DNA of 48,610 nt from Lentisphaerae bacterium GWF2_50_93 (GTDB lineage Bacteria; Verrucomicrobiota; Lentisphaeria; Victivallales; GWF2-50-93), in assembly GCA_001804815.1 (NCBI GenBank), contig MHBI01000119.1, positions 1 to 48,610 of the forward strand, in the 5' to 3' direction. Every line of letters begins with the position of its first letter. Positions within the stretch are counted from its first letter, which is position 1. The notes under the pieces are model-generated. The model saw nothing but the letters and a program-made list of their open reading frames with translations. It was not told the DNA's origin and ran no database searches. Positions 40,295-48,610 of this stretch are shown here, in pieces. The position numbers and the translations under genes are program-made.

Positions 40295-43200
40295 AAAAAA
40301 TCATTTTACTATTCATTTTCATGGCTTCTGCTATTCATGCTATGAATGCACAGGAAATGAAAAGCTACCTTTCCACATGCAAAACTCAGTATTGGTACAA
40401 TGTCTATAACGATTTGGCGGGAAAAATACGCTATCTTCAGGTTCTATCCGCCGCCGGCGACAGGTATGGTGGTGGTTTGATACAGTGCAGCGGCTATCTC
40501 AGTTCCCAGGACACTCCGATTAAAAATTTCTATTACATGTGGGACATAGAGAATTATGAACCCATGAAAAAAGGCATTAACAACGGGTTCTATTCCAAGC
40601 TATGCACTGTTATCTATACTGGCAACAATATATGGCCAATTCCAATTTGGCAGGACAGGGATGGAGGAAGAAACGGTGTCTATGATGCCGGTATAGATGT
40701 CATTGTTTATGCAGGTTATCCCGAAAACGCCCTCCAGGACGGTGACAAAGGATATAGCAACGGATCGATATATTATTATGACAGGAATTCCAATGGACTA
40801 TGGGATTCAACAGAAGAAGTGTGGGAGGATTCAGTCTGCAAAATTGAGATTCCAGTACTTGCAGCCGGACTCAGCGATGCAATCTACGCGCTGTGTGAGA
40901 CATCTTATGTCGATCCGAACTTCCAATCCGGTGATTTTTCAGGGATAGGCTCTGAATCCATACCTTACTTGTTAAAAGTTGACGCCGATGGAAATTACGC
41001 CCCGTTGTCAAGGATAAAGCTGTTCGAGCGCGACGGGGAAGATGCCTACCTCTTCACAATAATTCCATCACATCTGTCTGACGGTACGAAAATAACGGAT
41101 AATCCTGTATATGGCCGCTTTGACTGGTACAGCCTTCCCAAAAACATTTTCCCTGTCTTTTTTGAAGAAGTCAGAAGCCTGTTGAACAGAAATATATTCA
41201 AATCGGCCTGGCTCTCCGAAAGTGAGACGGGCGCAGCGTGGAGCTCCAACGGAGAGAACAATGGGAAATACGGGGTGGGGCAAGGAAGCTCAATGTCCGC
41301 CGCATTTGCATCGGCGCTGGCCCAGTATAATTCAAGTTCCTATCAGGTGAGCTATCCGTATGCCTGTATTGGATATGAGAAAGTATCAAACAAATATTAT
41401 TGTACGCTAATCAGATATTATGCTTATCTTGGGATAGGGCCAAATTCACTGCTGAGAAAGACAGGACTTCCGCCTTTTCAAACTGATTTTTATGTATTTG
41501 CGACATCTCCTGGAAAATTCAATGGCAACGGTGAAGGGGTTCAATGCGACAAGTGGAGCCGATTTGGCCAGGAACCACAGGGGACTGATATTAATGTAAA
41601 TAGAAAGCTTGGAAGTTTTGATGCCCCCGCATACACGGGAAACTTACCCGGAAACTACGAAGGGTATTCGGTGACCATGGGTGCTATTCTCATGAATTAT
41701 AACATTGAATTTAACATCGCTTCTTTTGAAACCGGGATGAATTCCTCAAAAGACACAAATTTGGACGATCTGTTCGATGTTGGAGTTGATCTGCATTCCA
41801 TTGAAAATGAGACAGGAACAATATTCCATCTTCCAGACACGGATGAACCGCAGGTCATACTGCCGCTCAGGTGGAATGTCACATATACCGATACCCTTCA
41901 ATATCCTGAGTATATTGCCGCAGGAGGCATCAAAAACCAGCGGATAGAGGAACTGCCGGGATATTCCACTCCTTTTATCCAGGCATATCAGGCGGTTTCT
42001 TCCCAGCGTCTTGACGACCTGAACGTGCCTCTTTTTCGCTCATCCATGACTTTCCTTTTCAACGATGTCTATATCAACATGGCAGACGATGATCCTGAAG
42101 ACAATATCGACAAGAGCATTCATATTAAAAGGGTCGCCCTTGTGCGTCCCAAGGGGCAGGTGGTTGTTTTCGATTTTCCATGGGATTCTTCAGTAAACAA
42201 GTTTAAAGATGTTGGTGTCCCGACTGGAATTCATTCAGGGAGGACATACAGGCTTGTAAGCAACATTAAGCCTTACGCCTCACCCGAAGGTCGCTATTAT
42301 TCCCTTCATTTTGATTCCGGTATCGTGCATAATTTCTCTTTCTATTATGTGACCTCTGAGAACAATGGCCCCAGGTTCTTTACAGGCCTTTCCCAGGCCA
42401 GCAAGTCAAGGGACTGCATTTGGAATGCTGCGGACAGATGGAACAATATTGACATGATTGACGCTTCAAAAATTTCCCCTTATCCCATCCAAGGATTCCA
42501 TTATGACGTCACCTGCGAATGGAATGGAGACGGATTGCTTTCAAAGCTGTTCTACAGGACAAAAAACGGAACAGAAACCATAGAGGTCAGTCTTGAATAT
42601 GATGCGAACAGGAAAATAGCCAGGATGACCAAGAAAGTTCCCCCGAGCCTGGCGATCAATGGGATGACAACATGTGAAATATCAGTAAATGGCAATACGA
42701 TCACCTATCCCGACGGCTCTACATCGGTAAGAAGTATTGAGTCCGAGGGATCATCCAATGTTGCAATATCAAGGACAATACCCGGTGCTGGAACAGTGAC
42801 AAACGTTTATGAATATGGAGCAAATGAGCTCGTATCGAAAATAAGGACAAGTGCGAACAATGATGAAAAGGCGACAGGTTTCTCCTATCATTCCGGAAAT
42901 GCGGAATATACAAATACTTCCAAGCTAACTCAGAAGCTGAAATCCATCATATATCCGGACGGTTCCTGGAAGTATTTCGAATACGACTCAAATGGATGGC
43001 TCTCCAAGGCATATTCCCCTTTTAAGAACGAGCCGTTTCCATCTTCCGAAAGCGGCCCCGTCCCGGGCAATTGCAGGATTGAAGAGTACCAGTATGTTTC
43101 CCATGATACAAGAGATGTCGTGGACAGCAGGAAGATATGGGAATTTCCAAGGACAAGGATTTCATATGTAAAGAATATCGAGACATCAAGAACACTCTTT

Positions 43201-44763
43201 TCAGAGTATAGCGGTGAAACTGTGCAGCAAAGTTGTTCGATACCGGGAGCACAGTGGAATGATCAGTCCAATCTCAGGATCTCCGGCAAATTTTCGAATG
43301 GAAGCAGTTCCGGTCTGGGAATTTTTGTCTTTGAGTCGGTAAATCCTTCTGAGAAGACTCAACGGCTCAACTGGGTTGACGGTAATCTAAACACCGACTG
43401 CAAATTATATGGCGCAGTTATTAATCCGAAAATCACCGATTCCCGGATAAGTTTCAAGGATCGCCGGACTGACATAAGGAATACATATCAGACCTATTCC
43501 CAGGAAGGCACGGCCCTGTATAAGATCGAAACCATCAGGAACTCAAGAGGAACTGAATATTCCAGGAAAGTCAATGACAGCTCTTCAGGAGAGCTTGTCT
43601 CCTCAGCTGTCTCCGAGACAGATGCCTTTGGAAGGATAACAAAGACGACATATCTCGACGGTTCAACAGAGGAATTCAACGCCTATTCCATGCATGGACC
43701 GCAAATTTACAAGGACAGGACTGGCAATGTTTTCATCTATGAATACTATCCGAACGGTCAAGTCCAGAGCGTTTCCAGTCCTACAGGAACGACTTCCTTC
43801 ATGTATGATGCAATAGGAAATACTGAAACCAGCATTACGACGCCTTTTGACGGTAATGTGATTGTCAGGACATCCCTCCATGACGCGCTTGGGAGAGTCA
43901 TTGAATCATCTGACGATTTTGGAACTGCAAGGCATCAATATTCCGGTTCCAGCGTGTCAACATCCTATCCGGATGGCACCGACGAAAGTATCATATGCAA
44001 CCTTGACGGCACCACCGCTTCCATTGGCGGAACCGCTGTCCATCCAGTTGAATATGATTATGGTACCGGGGCCGATGGATACTGGATGCGGAGCGGAACG
44101 CCGGGCGGGCCAAGTACGACAGCCTATTTCAATATGCTCGGACAGGCATGGAAGACGAAAACCTCATCCGGCTATGAACAGACGACGATATTTGATTCAA
44201 AGGGAAGGCCGTCCGTCGTCGCAGACGGACAGCACAGCAGGAGCATATCCTATAATTCGAAGAACGAAGTCTCTCAGGTCATGGAAGACGGCGTGACTAC
44301 CACTAATGAGAACAGCACAGGCAGCGGAAAATATACCACCACTGCAACCACGTCCAAGGATTCTGAAACTTTTACCAGAAAGAGCGAAGTCCTCTTCACC
44401 GGGCTGGAGTCATGGGAAACCGTCAACGGACGAACCATGCATACGTTGACAGAATTCCTCGGAAATGGAAGTGTCAGGACAACTGTCAAGGATCCTGCGG
44501 AAAAAGTCCTCACCAGCACCTCGGCTCCTCTATCCACAGGCTTTACCCTGTCTAAAGACTCTTCTATATTTGCCAGTGCATCAAACACCTTTGACGGTGC
44601 GGGCCGCGTCAGGAAATCCACTTCGCGTGAGGGAACTGCGGAATTCGATTACTGGGGAGGCACAGCCCAGCCCAGCAGCATCAAATCTCCAGACAACAGA
44701 ACTACCTCATTTGCTCATTCCCCGGGCAATTTCAATCCAACTTCCATAACAACTCCCTACTGA
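40291..44763 (+). CDS. Secreted RHS/YD-repeat protein, first part to an in-frame TGA (1490 aa)
   Basis: The GTG start at 40291 gives MKKIILLFIFMASAIHAMNA, a signal peptide, so export is by Sec rather than by a PAAR/T6SS head. The first 700 residues are strand-rich and unrecognised, including an acidic, Tyr-rich part (DRDGGRNGVYDAGIDVIVYAG). From about 750 YD-type repeats appear (YDANRKIARMTKK, IYPDGSWKYFEYDSNGW, YEYYPNGQVQSV, FMYDAIGNTETS). These wrap into a shell around a toxic tip in RHS proteins. The frame ends with TGA at 44761 within the repeats and continues without a break to 47682. Read through, the protein would be 2463 residues. Confidence 0.85.
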   Translation: MKKIILLFIFMASAIHAMNAQEMKSYLSTCKTQYWYNVYNDLAGKIRYLQVLSAAGDRYGGGLIQCSGYLSSQDTPIKNFYYMWDIENYEPMKKGINNGFYSKLCTVIYTGNNIWPIPIWQDRDGGRNGVYDAGIDVIVYAGYPENALQDGDKGYSNGSIYYYDRNSNGLWDSTEEVWEDSVCKIEIPVLAAGLSDAIYALCETSYVDPNFQSGDFSGIGSESIPYLLKVDADGNYAPLSRIKLFERDGEDAYLFTIIPSHLSDGTKITDNPVYGRFDWYSLPKNIFPVFFEEVRSLLNRNIFKSAWLSESETGAAWSSNGENNGKYGVGQGSSMSAAFASALAQYNSSSYQVSYPYACIGYEKVSNKYYCTLIRYYAYLGIGPNSLLRKTGLPPFQTDFYVFATSPGKFNGNGEGVQCDKWSRFGQEPQGTDINVNRKLGSFDAPAYTGNLPGNYEGYSVTMGAILMNYNIEFNIASFETGMNSSKDTNLDDLFDVGVDLHSIENETGTIFHLPDTDEPQVILPLRWNVTYTDTLQYPEYIAAGGIKNQRIEELPGYSTPFIQAYQAVSSQRLDDLNVPLFRSSMTFLFNDVYINMADDDPEDNIDKSIHIKRVALVRPKGQVVVFDFPWDSSVNKFKDVGVPTGIHSGRTYRLVSNIKPYASPEGRYYSLHFDSGIVHNFSFYYVTSENNGPRFFTGLSQASKSRDCIWNAADRWNNIDMIDASKISPYPIQGFHYDVTCEWNGDGLLSKLFYRTKNGTETIEVSLEYDANRKIARMTKKVPPSLAINGMTTCEISVNGNTITYPDGSTSVRSIESEGSSNVAISRTIPGAGTVTNVYEYGANELVSKIRTSANNDEKATGFSYHSGNAEYTNTSKLTQKLKSIIYPDGSWKYFEYDSNGWLSKAYSPFKNEPFPSSESGPVPGNCRIEEYQYVSHDTRDVVDSRKIWEFPRTRISYVKNIETSRTLFSEYSGETVQQSCSIPGAQWNDQSNLRISGKFSNGSSSGLGIFVFESVNPSEKTQRLNWVDGNLNTDCKLYGAVINPKITDSRISFKDRRTDIRNTYQTYSQEGTALYKIETIRNSRGTEYSRKVNDSSSGELVSSAVSETDAFGRITKTTYLDGSTEEFNAYSMHGPQIYKDRTGNVFIYEYYPNGQVQSVSSPTGTTSFMYDAIGNTETSITTPFDGNVIVRTSLHDALGRVIESSDDFGTARHQYSGSSVSTSYPDGTDESIICNLDGTTASIGGTAVHPVEYDYGTGADGYWMRSGTPGGPSTTAYFNMLGQAWKTKTSSGYEQTTIFDSKGRPSVVADGQHSRSISYNSKNEVSQVMEDGVTTTNENSTGSGKYTTTATTSKDSETFTRKSEVLFTGLESWETVNGRTMHTLTEFLGNGSVRTTVKDPAEKVLTSTSAPLSTGFTLSKDSSIFASASNTFDGAGRVRKSTSREGTAEFDYWGGTAQPSSIKSPDNRTTSFAHSPGNFNPTSITTPY

Positions 44764-47682
44764 GTGACAGTCACTCCAAGATTTGAGCTCACCGGCGAAC
44801 TCAAGGGATTCGACGGTGAAGCCCATGGCGTATTCAGCGCCAGCACAAGTTACAATGAAAGGGGTATGCCGGCATCCTTGTCTACATCAGGTGCCGCAGG
44901 CAATGCTACGACCTCCTGGGAATATGATCCGAATATTGACGGAATAAAGGCCAAATCAATTGCGGGCACCCAGGACTACTCTGCATCCTATCATCCTGAC
45001 GGCAGGACTAACACTGTCACGAGGGCTCTCAATGCCGTGAACGTCCTAATGACTTGTAAATACACCGATGATTCGCGGAAGCTTCCAGCGGGTTTGAAAT
45101 GGGAAGGGGATGACGGTGTTACCCCGGAGGTCACAATATCCGACCATAAGATGTTCGGCGAACCTGGAATAATAGATACGGCCGGGATTTCCACTCTCAC
45201 ATTCGGGTATAATCCCAACCGACAGATATCCGGGGTGGCCCTTGCCTCTGCGCTTATCACTCCTTCGAACTTCTCATATTCATATGACAATCCCCATGCC
45301 CTCAGATCCCAGCTTGATATAGAGGGAAGGCAAATCTCCTATACCTACGACGATGCAGGAAGATTGAAGACAGTGGCACAGGGGGATATCGAGACGGCAT
45401 ATGCATACATTTCCAGTTCATTGAACCTGATCGATACAATCACTGTTTCAAAAGGCGGTTCGACAGTTCTTGTGCGAGATTTCGATTATGCTCCGAATTC
45501 CAGCATGATTTCATCCGTGGTAAACAAGTCCAGCTCCGGTTCGGCTTACAACTCTTTTGCTTACACCTATTATCCCAACACCGATAAGATCGCCACGATT
45601 GCCCTCAAGGACGGCTCTAAGTGGAGCTATTCGTATGACGGGCGCGGGCAGCTCACCGGCTCGATCAAGCTGGCTCCGGACAATGCCGGGATTTTCGGTT
45701 CGGAATTCACCTACGCTGGCGATTCCATCGCGAACGTACTGAAAAGCGGGCGCAAGCTCTTCGGCGGAGATCCCGAGGCCACGGTCTCGCCCAGCATCTT
45801 CAACAGCATATCGATCAGGACCGTCGGGACAAAGCTCCAGGTTCTCGGGAACGCCCTCGAGGACGCGAATGTCAGCGTGAACAACCTGATGGCCACGCGA
45901 GACGGGAAGAAGTTCTTCCTCAACATCGACGCAAACAACCAGGATTCGGCGGTGATCCTGCCGGTAAGCATTGTCGGAGCCCTTTTTGATCCGCTTGCCG
46001 TTCCGATGGCTGGCGGAGGCAGGGCCGGGAATGTCCCCGGAGCCGATCTCATCGTGGAAATAAAGGGCGATGTATATATTCCGAAGGCCTCGGAGAATCC
46101 CGTCTATGACAGCGCTGGACGGCTGGCCGAGGACAGCGGCCAGCGCTATTTCTGGGATGCGGAGGACCGTCTGCTGAGGGTGGAATCCAAGATCCTGACT
46201 CCTTCCGGGAAATCCATCCAGGTTAAAAACTGCTACGACTATGCAGGCAGAAGAATCAAAAAGACGGTCTCCGAGAACGGAGTCATCGTCAGGGAACATG
46301 ATTTCTACTATGATCAGGTTTTACTTGACGGGAGCCATGCGGACCACGGGGTAATGGTCGCTGAAAAAGTTGTTTCCGGCGGCGCGACAACCGAATATGA
46401 ATATGTCTGGGGACTGGATATAAACGGTGCCTATCAGGGCCTCGGCGGAGTCGGCGGACTGCTTGCTGTAGTCGACAAGACGAACCTGAAAACATACCTG
46501 CCAACCTCTGATGCAAGGGGCACCATCCATTCCCTGATTGACGCTGCAACAGGCTCTGTGGTGGCTGAATTTTCATATGATCCGTACGGAAGGCAGCTGT
46601 GCTCCACAAAGAGCAGCAGTAGCGGTATCCATATGCCGTTCAAGTTCCAGTCGAAGTATTATGACCAGGAATTCGGACTGTATAATTTCGGCTTGCGCTT
46701 CTACGATCCTTCGACCTGCAAGTGGCTGAACCGCGACCCAATTGCCGAGGATGGCGGTTTAAATTTGTACGCCTTCGCGAACGGAGATCCAATTAACAAC
46801 TGGGATTATCTCGGATGCAGGGCATATGGAAAAGATTTTGTTGGTCCGCTGGACTGGATGGATTGGCAGGAAAGCGGATACACTCAAGCTGAAGTTGACA
46901 AGGTCTATGCCATCCTTGCCGAAAGGGATCGTCACATCTACAACACGGGATTAGCCAACACCTGGTCTGACCGTGAAGAAAGCCGATTGCTTCTGGAGAA
47001 AACTCTTGGCGTGCCTGTCAAGAACGCATGGAATCCAACATTCACTGAACTCGGCAGAGGCATCCAGTACGGCGGGGAATCCATAGGCCGCAACGGCTGG
47101 ACGTGGAACCCCATCAAGATGACAGGCAACCTTTTAGGGGCTGTCCTTGAAGGAACAGGCCTTGTCCTAAATGTTACCGGTGTTGTCGCAGATGTTGGTG
47201 TTGCGGGCGTGGAAAAAGTCCCCTTAGCCCGCAAAGCCGAGCCCACCTACATTCACAGCATGATCCTATACAATGATGCCCTCGAACATGTGATGAATCA
47301 TACGGATCCCAAGGCAATGGTCTATGGTTGGATGCACAGCGAGGGTGCCATCCATGGTAGCAATATTATGGATACGCTGACAGAAAAGGAGTTGAAAAGA
47401 GTAACAGCTCGGACATTCGGTGCTGGAGGGTATATGTTCAGTGAAAAGGCATATGTTGAGCATTACGGAAATAAAAATTCAACAAATCGGTGGATGCCTA
47501 AAGAAGATTTCGTTCCGGGGCTTGCAGGCATGAATTACGCAAGGAACAAGGGTGACATAAAATGGGAAGAAGCCCCGGACAGCTGGTATGTCCACGCATT
47601 CCCGACATACGTGAAATACCACATCATCGGGATTTCAAAGGAATATTTCAAAGAGAATGCCGTGAGAATTATTGGCAGATAA
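44764..47682 (+). CDS. RHS/YD-repeat protein, second part with RHS core and variable C-terminal tip (972 aa)
   Basis: More YD repeats (SYTYDDAGRLKTVAQGD, WSYSYDGRGQLTGS) lead to the RHS core: MPFKFQSKYYDQEFGLYNFG, LRFYDPSTCKWLNRDPIAED and LNLYAFANGDPINNWDYLG. The last 285 residues form a tip unlike the core: a Gly/Val-rich hydrophobic segment (LVLNVTGVVADVGVAGVEK), a His-rich part (DALEHVMNHTD, GWMHSEGAIHGSN) and a final WYVHAFPTYVKYHI. The tip is probably the effector; no toxin family was recognised. There is no ribosome site at the GTG directly after the TGA, so this half should need readthrough or repair of the stop. Confidence 0.8.
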   Translation: MTVTPRFELTGELKGFDGEAHGVFSASTSYNERGMPASLSTSGAAGNATTSWEYDPNIDGIKAKSIAGTQDYSASYHPDGRTNTVTRALNAVNVLMTCKYTDDSRKLPAGLKWEGDDGVTPEVTISDHKMFGEPGIIDTAGISTLTFGYNPNRQISGVALASALITPSNFSYSYDNPHALRSQLDIEGRQISYTYDDAGRLKTVAQGDIETAYAYISSSLNLIDTITVSKGGSTVLVRDFDYAPNSSMISSVVNKSSSGSAYNSFAYTYYPNTDKIATIALKDGSKWSYSYDGRGQLTGSIKLAPDNAGIFGSEFTYAGDSIANVLKSGRKLFGGDPEATVSPSIFNSISIRTVGTKLQVLGNALEDANVSVNNLMATRDGKKFFLNIDANNQDSAVILPVSIVGALFDPLAVPMAGGGRAGNVPGADLIVEIKGDVYIPKASENPVYDSAGRLAEDSGQRYFWDAEDRLLRVESKILTPSGKSIQVKNCYDYAGRRIKKTVSENGVIVREHDFYYDQVLLDGSHADHGVMVAEKVVSGGATTEYEYVWGLDINGAYQGLGGVGGLLAVVDKTNLKTYLPTSDARGTIHSLIDAATGSVVAEFSYDPYGRQLCSTKSSSSGIHMPFKFQSKYYDQEFGLYNFGLRFYDPSTCKWLNRDPIAEDGGLNLYAFANGDPINNWDYLGCRAYGKDFVGPLDWMDWQESGYTQAEVDKVYAILAERDRHIYNTGLANTWSDREESRLLLEKTLGVPVKNAWNPTFTELGRGIQYGGESIGRNGWTWNPIKMTGNLLGAVLEGTGLVLNVTGVVADVGVAGVEKVPLARKAEPTYIHSMILYNDALEHVMNHTDPKAMVYGWMHSEGAIHGSNIMDTLTEKELKRVTARTFGAGGYMFSEKAYVEHYGNKNSTNRWMPKEDFVPGLAGMNYARNKGDIKWEEAPDSWYVHAFPTYVKYHIIGISKEYFKENAVRIIGR

Positions 47683-47696
47683 AAGGAGGGACTAAG

Positions 47697-48257
47697 ATGT
47701 TTCGTTTAATCATGTCAGTGTTGGTTATATTTTTATTTGGTGGATGCATGTCTCCTATAGAAGAATTTACTGATAAATATTACGTGCTGAGAGAGAAAGA
47801 CGCCAATAAGTTGGAAGGGCCTTACAAAGTCAAGGATATTGTCTCTTCAAACACCATTCTGTTAGTCGACAAAGATTCCCGAGAAATTAAAGCAATTTTC
47901 CGAGGTTGCATTACCACTGATGACTCTAAAATGAACATAGAAGCAATGAGAGGACTTGGTCCGCTCTTGGATCGCGATATATATATGCTCAAGGACAGCG
48001 TTGTTTGGATAAACGCCAAAGAAGCTAAGGCAATTTTATACCAGCCTGCAAATAGAATCTGGGTTGGGCATGATGAAAACGGGAAAAGTGCTTTTAGAAA
48101 TTTAACGTATATAATGCCGCAGCTTTTATCGATCATAGAGGGCGAGATAATTGTGGATCACTCTGACACAGGCTATCCTCTCTATGAGGTGTTCAAGGAG
48201 GCGGAGAGACTGGCGAAGGAAAACAAGAAAGGCTACTGGGCGACGCATTCGGAATGA
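47697..48257 (+). CDS. SNase-like lipoprotein, possible partner or immunity protein of the RHS tip (186 aa)
   Basis: MFRLIMSVLVIFLFGGC is a lipoprotein signal with lipobox FGGC. The mature part has the staphylococcal nuclease-like order: YKVKDIVSSNTILLVDKDSREIKAIFRG (strands), helices and a final FKEAERLAKENKKGYW, the AE..AK..KGLW helix end of SNase domains. Classic catalytic Arg and Glu residues are not evident, so it may be inactive. AAGGAGGG precedes the ATG at 47697, 14 bases after the RHS stop, and it shares the AT-rich composition of the RHS tip. That placement fits an immunity protein, but its function is not known. Confidence 0.65.
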   Translation: MFRLIMSVLVIFLFGGCMSPIEEFTDKYYVLREKDANKLEGPYKVKDIVSSNTILLVDKDSREIKAIFRGCITTDDSKMNIEAMRGLGPLLDRDIYMLKDSVVWINAKEAKAILYQPANRIWVGHDENGKSAFRNLTYIMPQLLSIIEGEIIVDHSDTGYPLYEVFKEAERLAKENKKGYWATHSE

Positions 48258-48610
48258 GAGAAACCAAGACCAGCTCGTCGGGAAGGGAATGAGACTTCCG
48301 GAGAAGACCGATGAGAAAGCTCCGGCTTTCGGAATGCCATCTGCGAAAAACATCCGTTTTTTCGCTATCCTGCCTCCGTAAAGCTTCCGGAAACGGCAGC
48401 CTTTCCCCGGTAGAGAGCATCGCAGAATCTGCGGGCTTTCCGGAGACTGCCCATGCGTCAAATTTGAAGAAGGCGGACAGAGCCGGTATCTTACCGCAAA
48501 ACAGCCAGGGAGGGTGTAGGGATTCAGCGAGTTCAGGTTGAAAATGACGGCTTGTAGAAGGGTAGCGGGAAATAAAATATAATGAGGCTGAATATAGCAT
48601 GGAAGCCGAG
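48258..48610. other. Non-coding stretch with hairpins at the window end
   Basis: No convincing gene lies here; the open frames look compositional. GCGAAAAAC (48343-48351) and GTTTTTTCGC (48356-48365) pair across a 4-base loop with one bulged base and can act as a terminator for the RHS cluster because the stem itself holds six Ts. GAAAGC-TCCG-GCTTTC near 48315-48330 is a second small hairpin. The rest holds nothing I can name. Confidence 0.45.

Noticed and set aside
44764..44766. GTG after the RHS stop as an independent start for the second half
   Set aside because: No ribosome site precedes it and it begins in the middle of a YD-repeat region without a signal peptide; a nonsense change in one gene explains the data better.
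44761..44800. UGA in the RHS gene as a selenocysteine codon
   Set aside because: The short palindrome after the TGA cannot form a normal bacterial SECIS loop because its centre is one base, and RHS repeats are not known selenoproteins.
1..48610. CRISPR arrays, rRNA or tRNA genes, and complete insertion sequences
   Set aside because: No regularly spaced direct repeats, no conserved RNA folds and no transposase were found on reading both strands.

Overview
The window reads as chromosomal DNA of a Gram-negative anaerobe of the Lentisphaerota/Victivallales type, carrying an integrative and conjugative element (ICE). The taxonomic guess rests on a lentisphaeral-style pseudopilin with a FTLIELLVV helix and a late ADGH motif, LamG-type and YD-repeat secreted proteins, and a membrane-anchored CobN/HmuS-type chelatase paired with an ExbB-like channel. 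It is an inference from protein style; there is no rRNA or tRNA in the window.

Region 1 (1 to about 26.7 kb) looks like most of an ICE. On the minus strand it holds a tyrosine recombinase that runs off the left edge, small DNA-binding proteins, an AAA_14/DUF4143-type ATPase, a phosphoribosyltransferase-like protein and a RadC-ArdC fusion. A compact type IV secretion operon follows, transcribed from about 20.3 kb leftwards: VirB2-like pilin, VirB3, VirB4, two paralogous surface proteins with chitobiase-type C-terminal domains, a lipoprotein, then VirB5, VirB6, VirB8, VirB9 and VirB10-like proteins and a second lipoprotein. Many of these genes overlap by an ATGA. A Clp-like AAA+ ATPase is divergently transcribed from the pilin end. 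Next to it sit the cargo genes: a complete two-gene Hachiman anti-phage system (HamA nuclease plus HamB helicase) and an AlbA_2/Schlafen-type protein. No relaxase, VirD4 coupling protein or VirB11 is visible, so either the element continues to the left or it uses unrecognised versions.

Region 2 (26.8 to 30.5 kb) is ordinary-looking chromosome: a PH-like membrane protein and a protein of unknown function on the minus strand, then a single-pass membrane protein and a pseudopilin on the plus strand.

Region 3 (30.5 to 37.8 kb) is a metal-tetrapyrrole locus. A CobN/HmuS-like chelatase with membrane anchors at both ends is followed by a MotA/TolQ/ExbB channel and a DUF2149-like (HmuV-type) partner, in the order known from heme-utilisation (hmu) operons of Bacteroidota. 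Downstream the DNA is decayed: a frameshifted squalene-cyclase-like gene, an opposite-strand remnant of a siderophore/cobalamin-type ABC ATPase, and more than 1 kb with almost no coding signal.

Region 4 (37.8 to 48.6 kb) is a plus-strand cluster of exported proteins: a double-LamG protein, a Cache-domain protein, a giant secreted RHS/YD-repeat protein with a variable C-terminal tip, and an SNase-like lipoprotein. The LamG gene and the RHS gene are each split by exactly one in-frame stop codon (TAG and TGA) with long intact frame on both sides. For the LamG gene, alignment of its own two repeats predicts a glutamine at the stop, so a single C-to-T change explains it.
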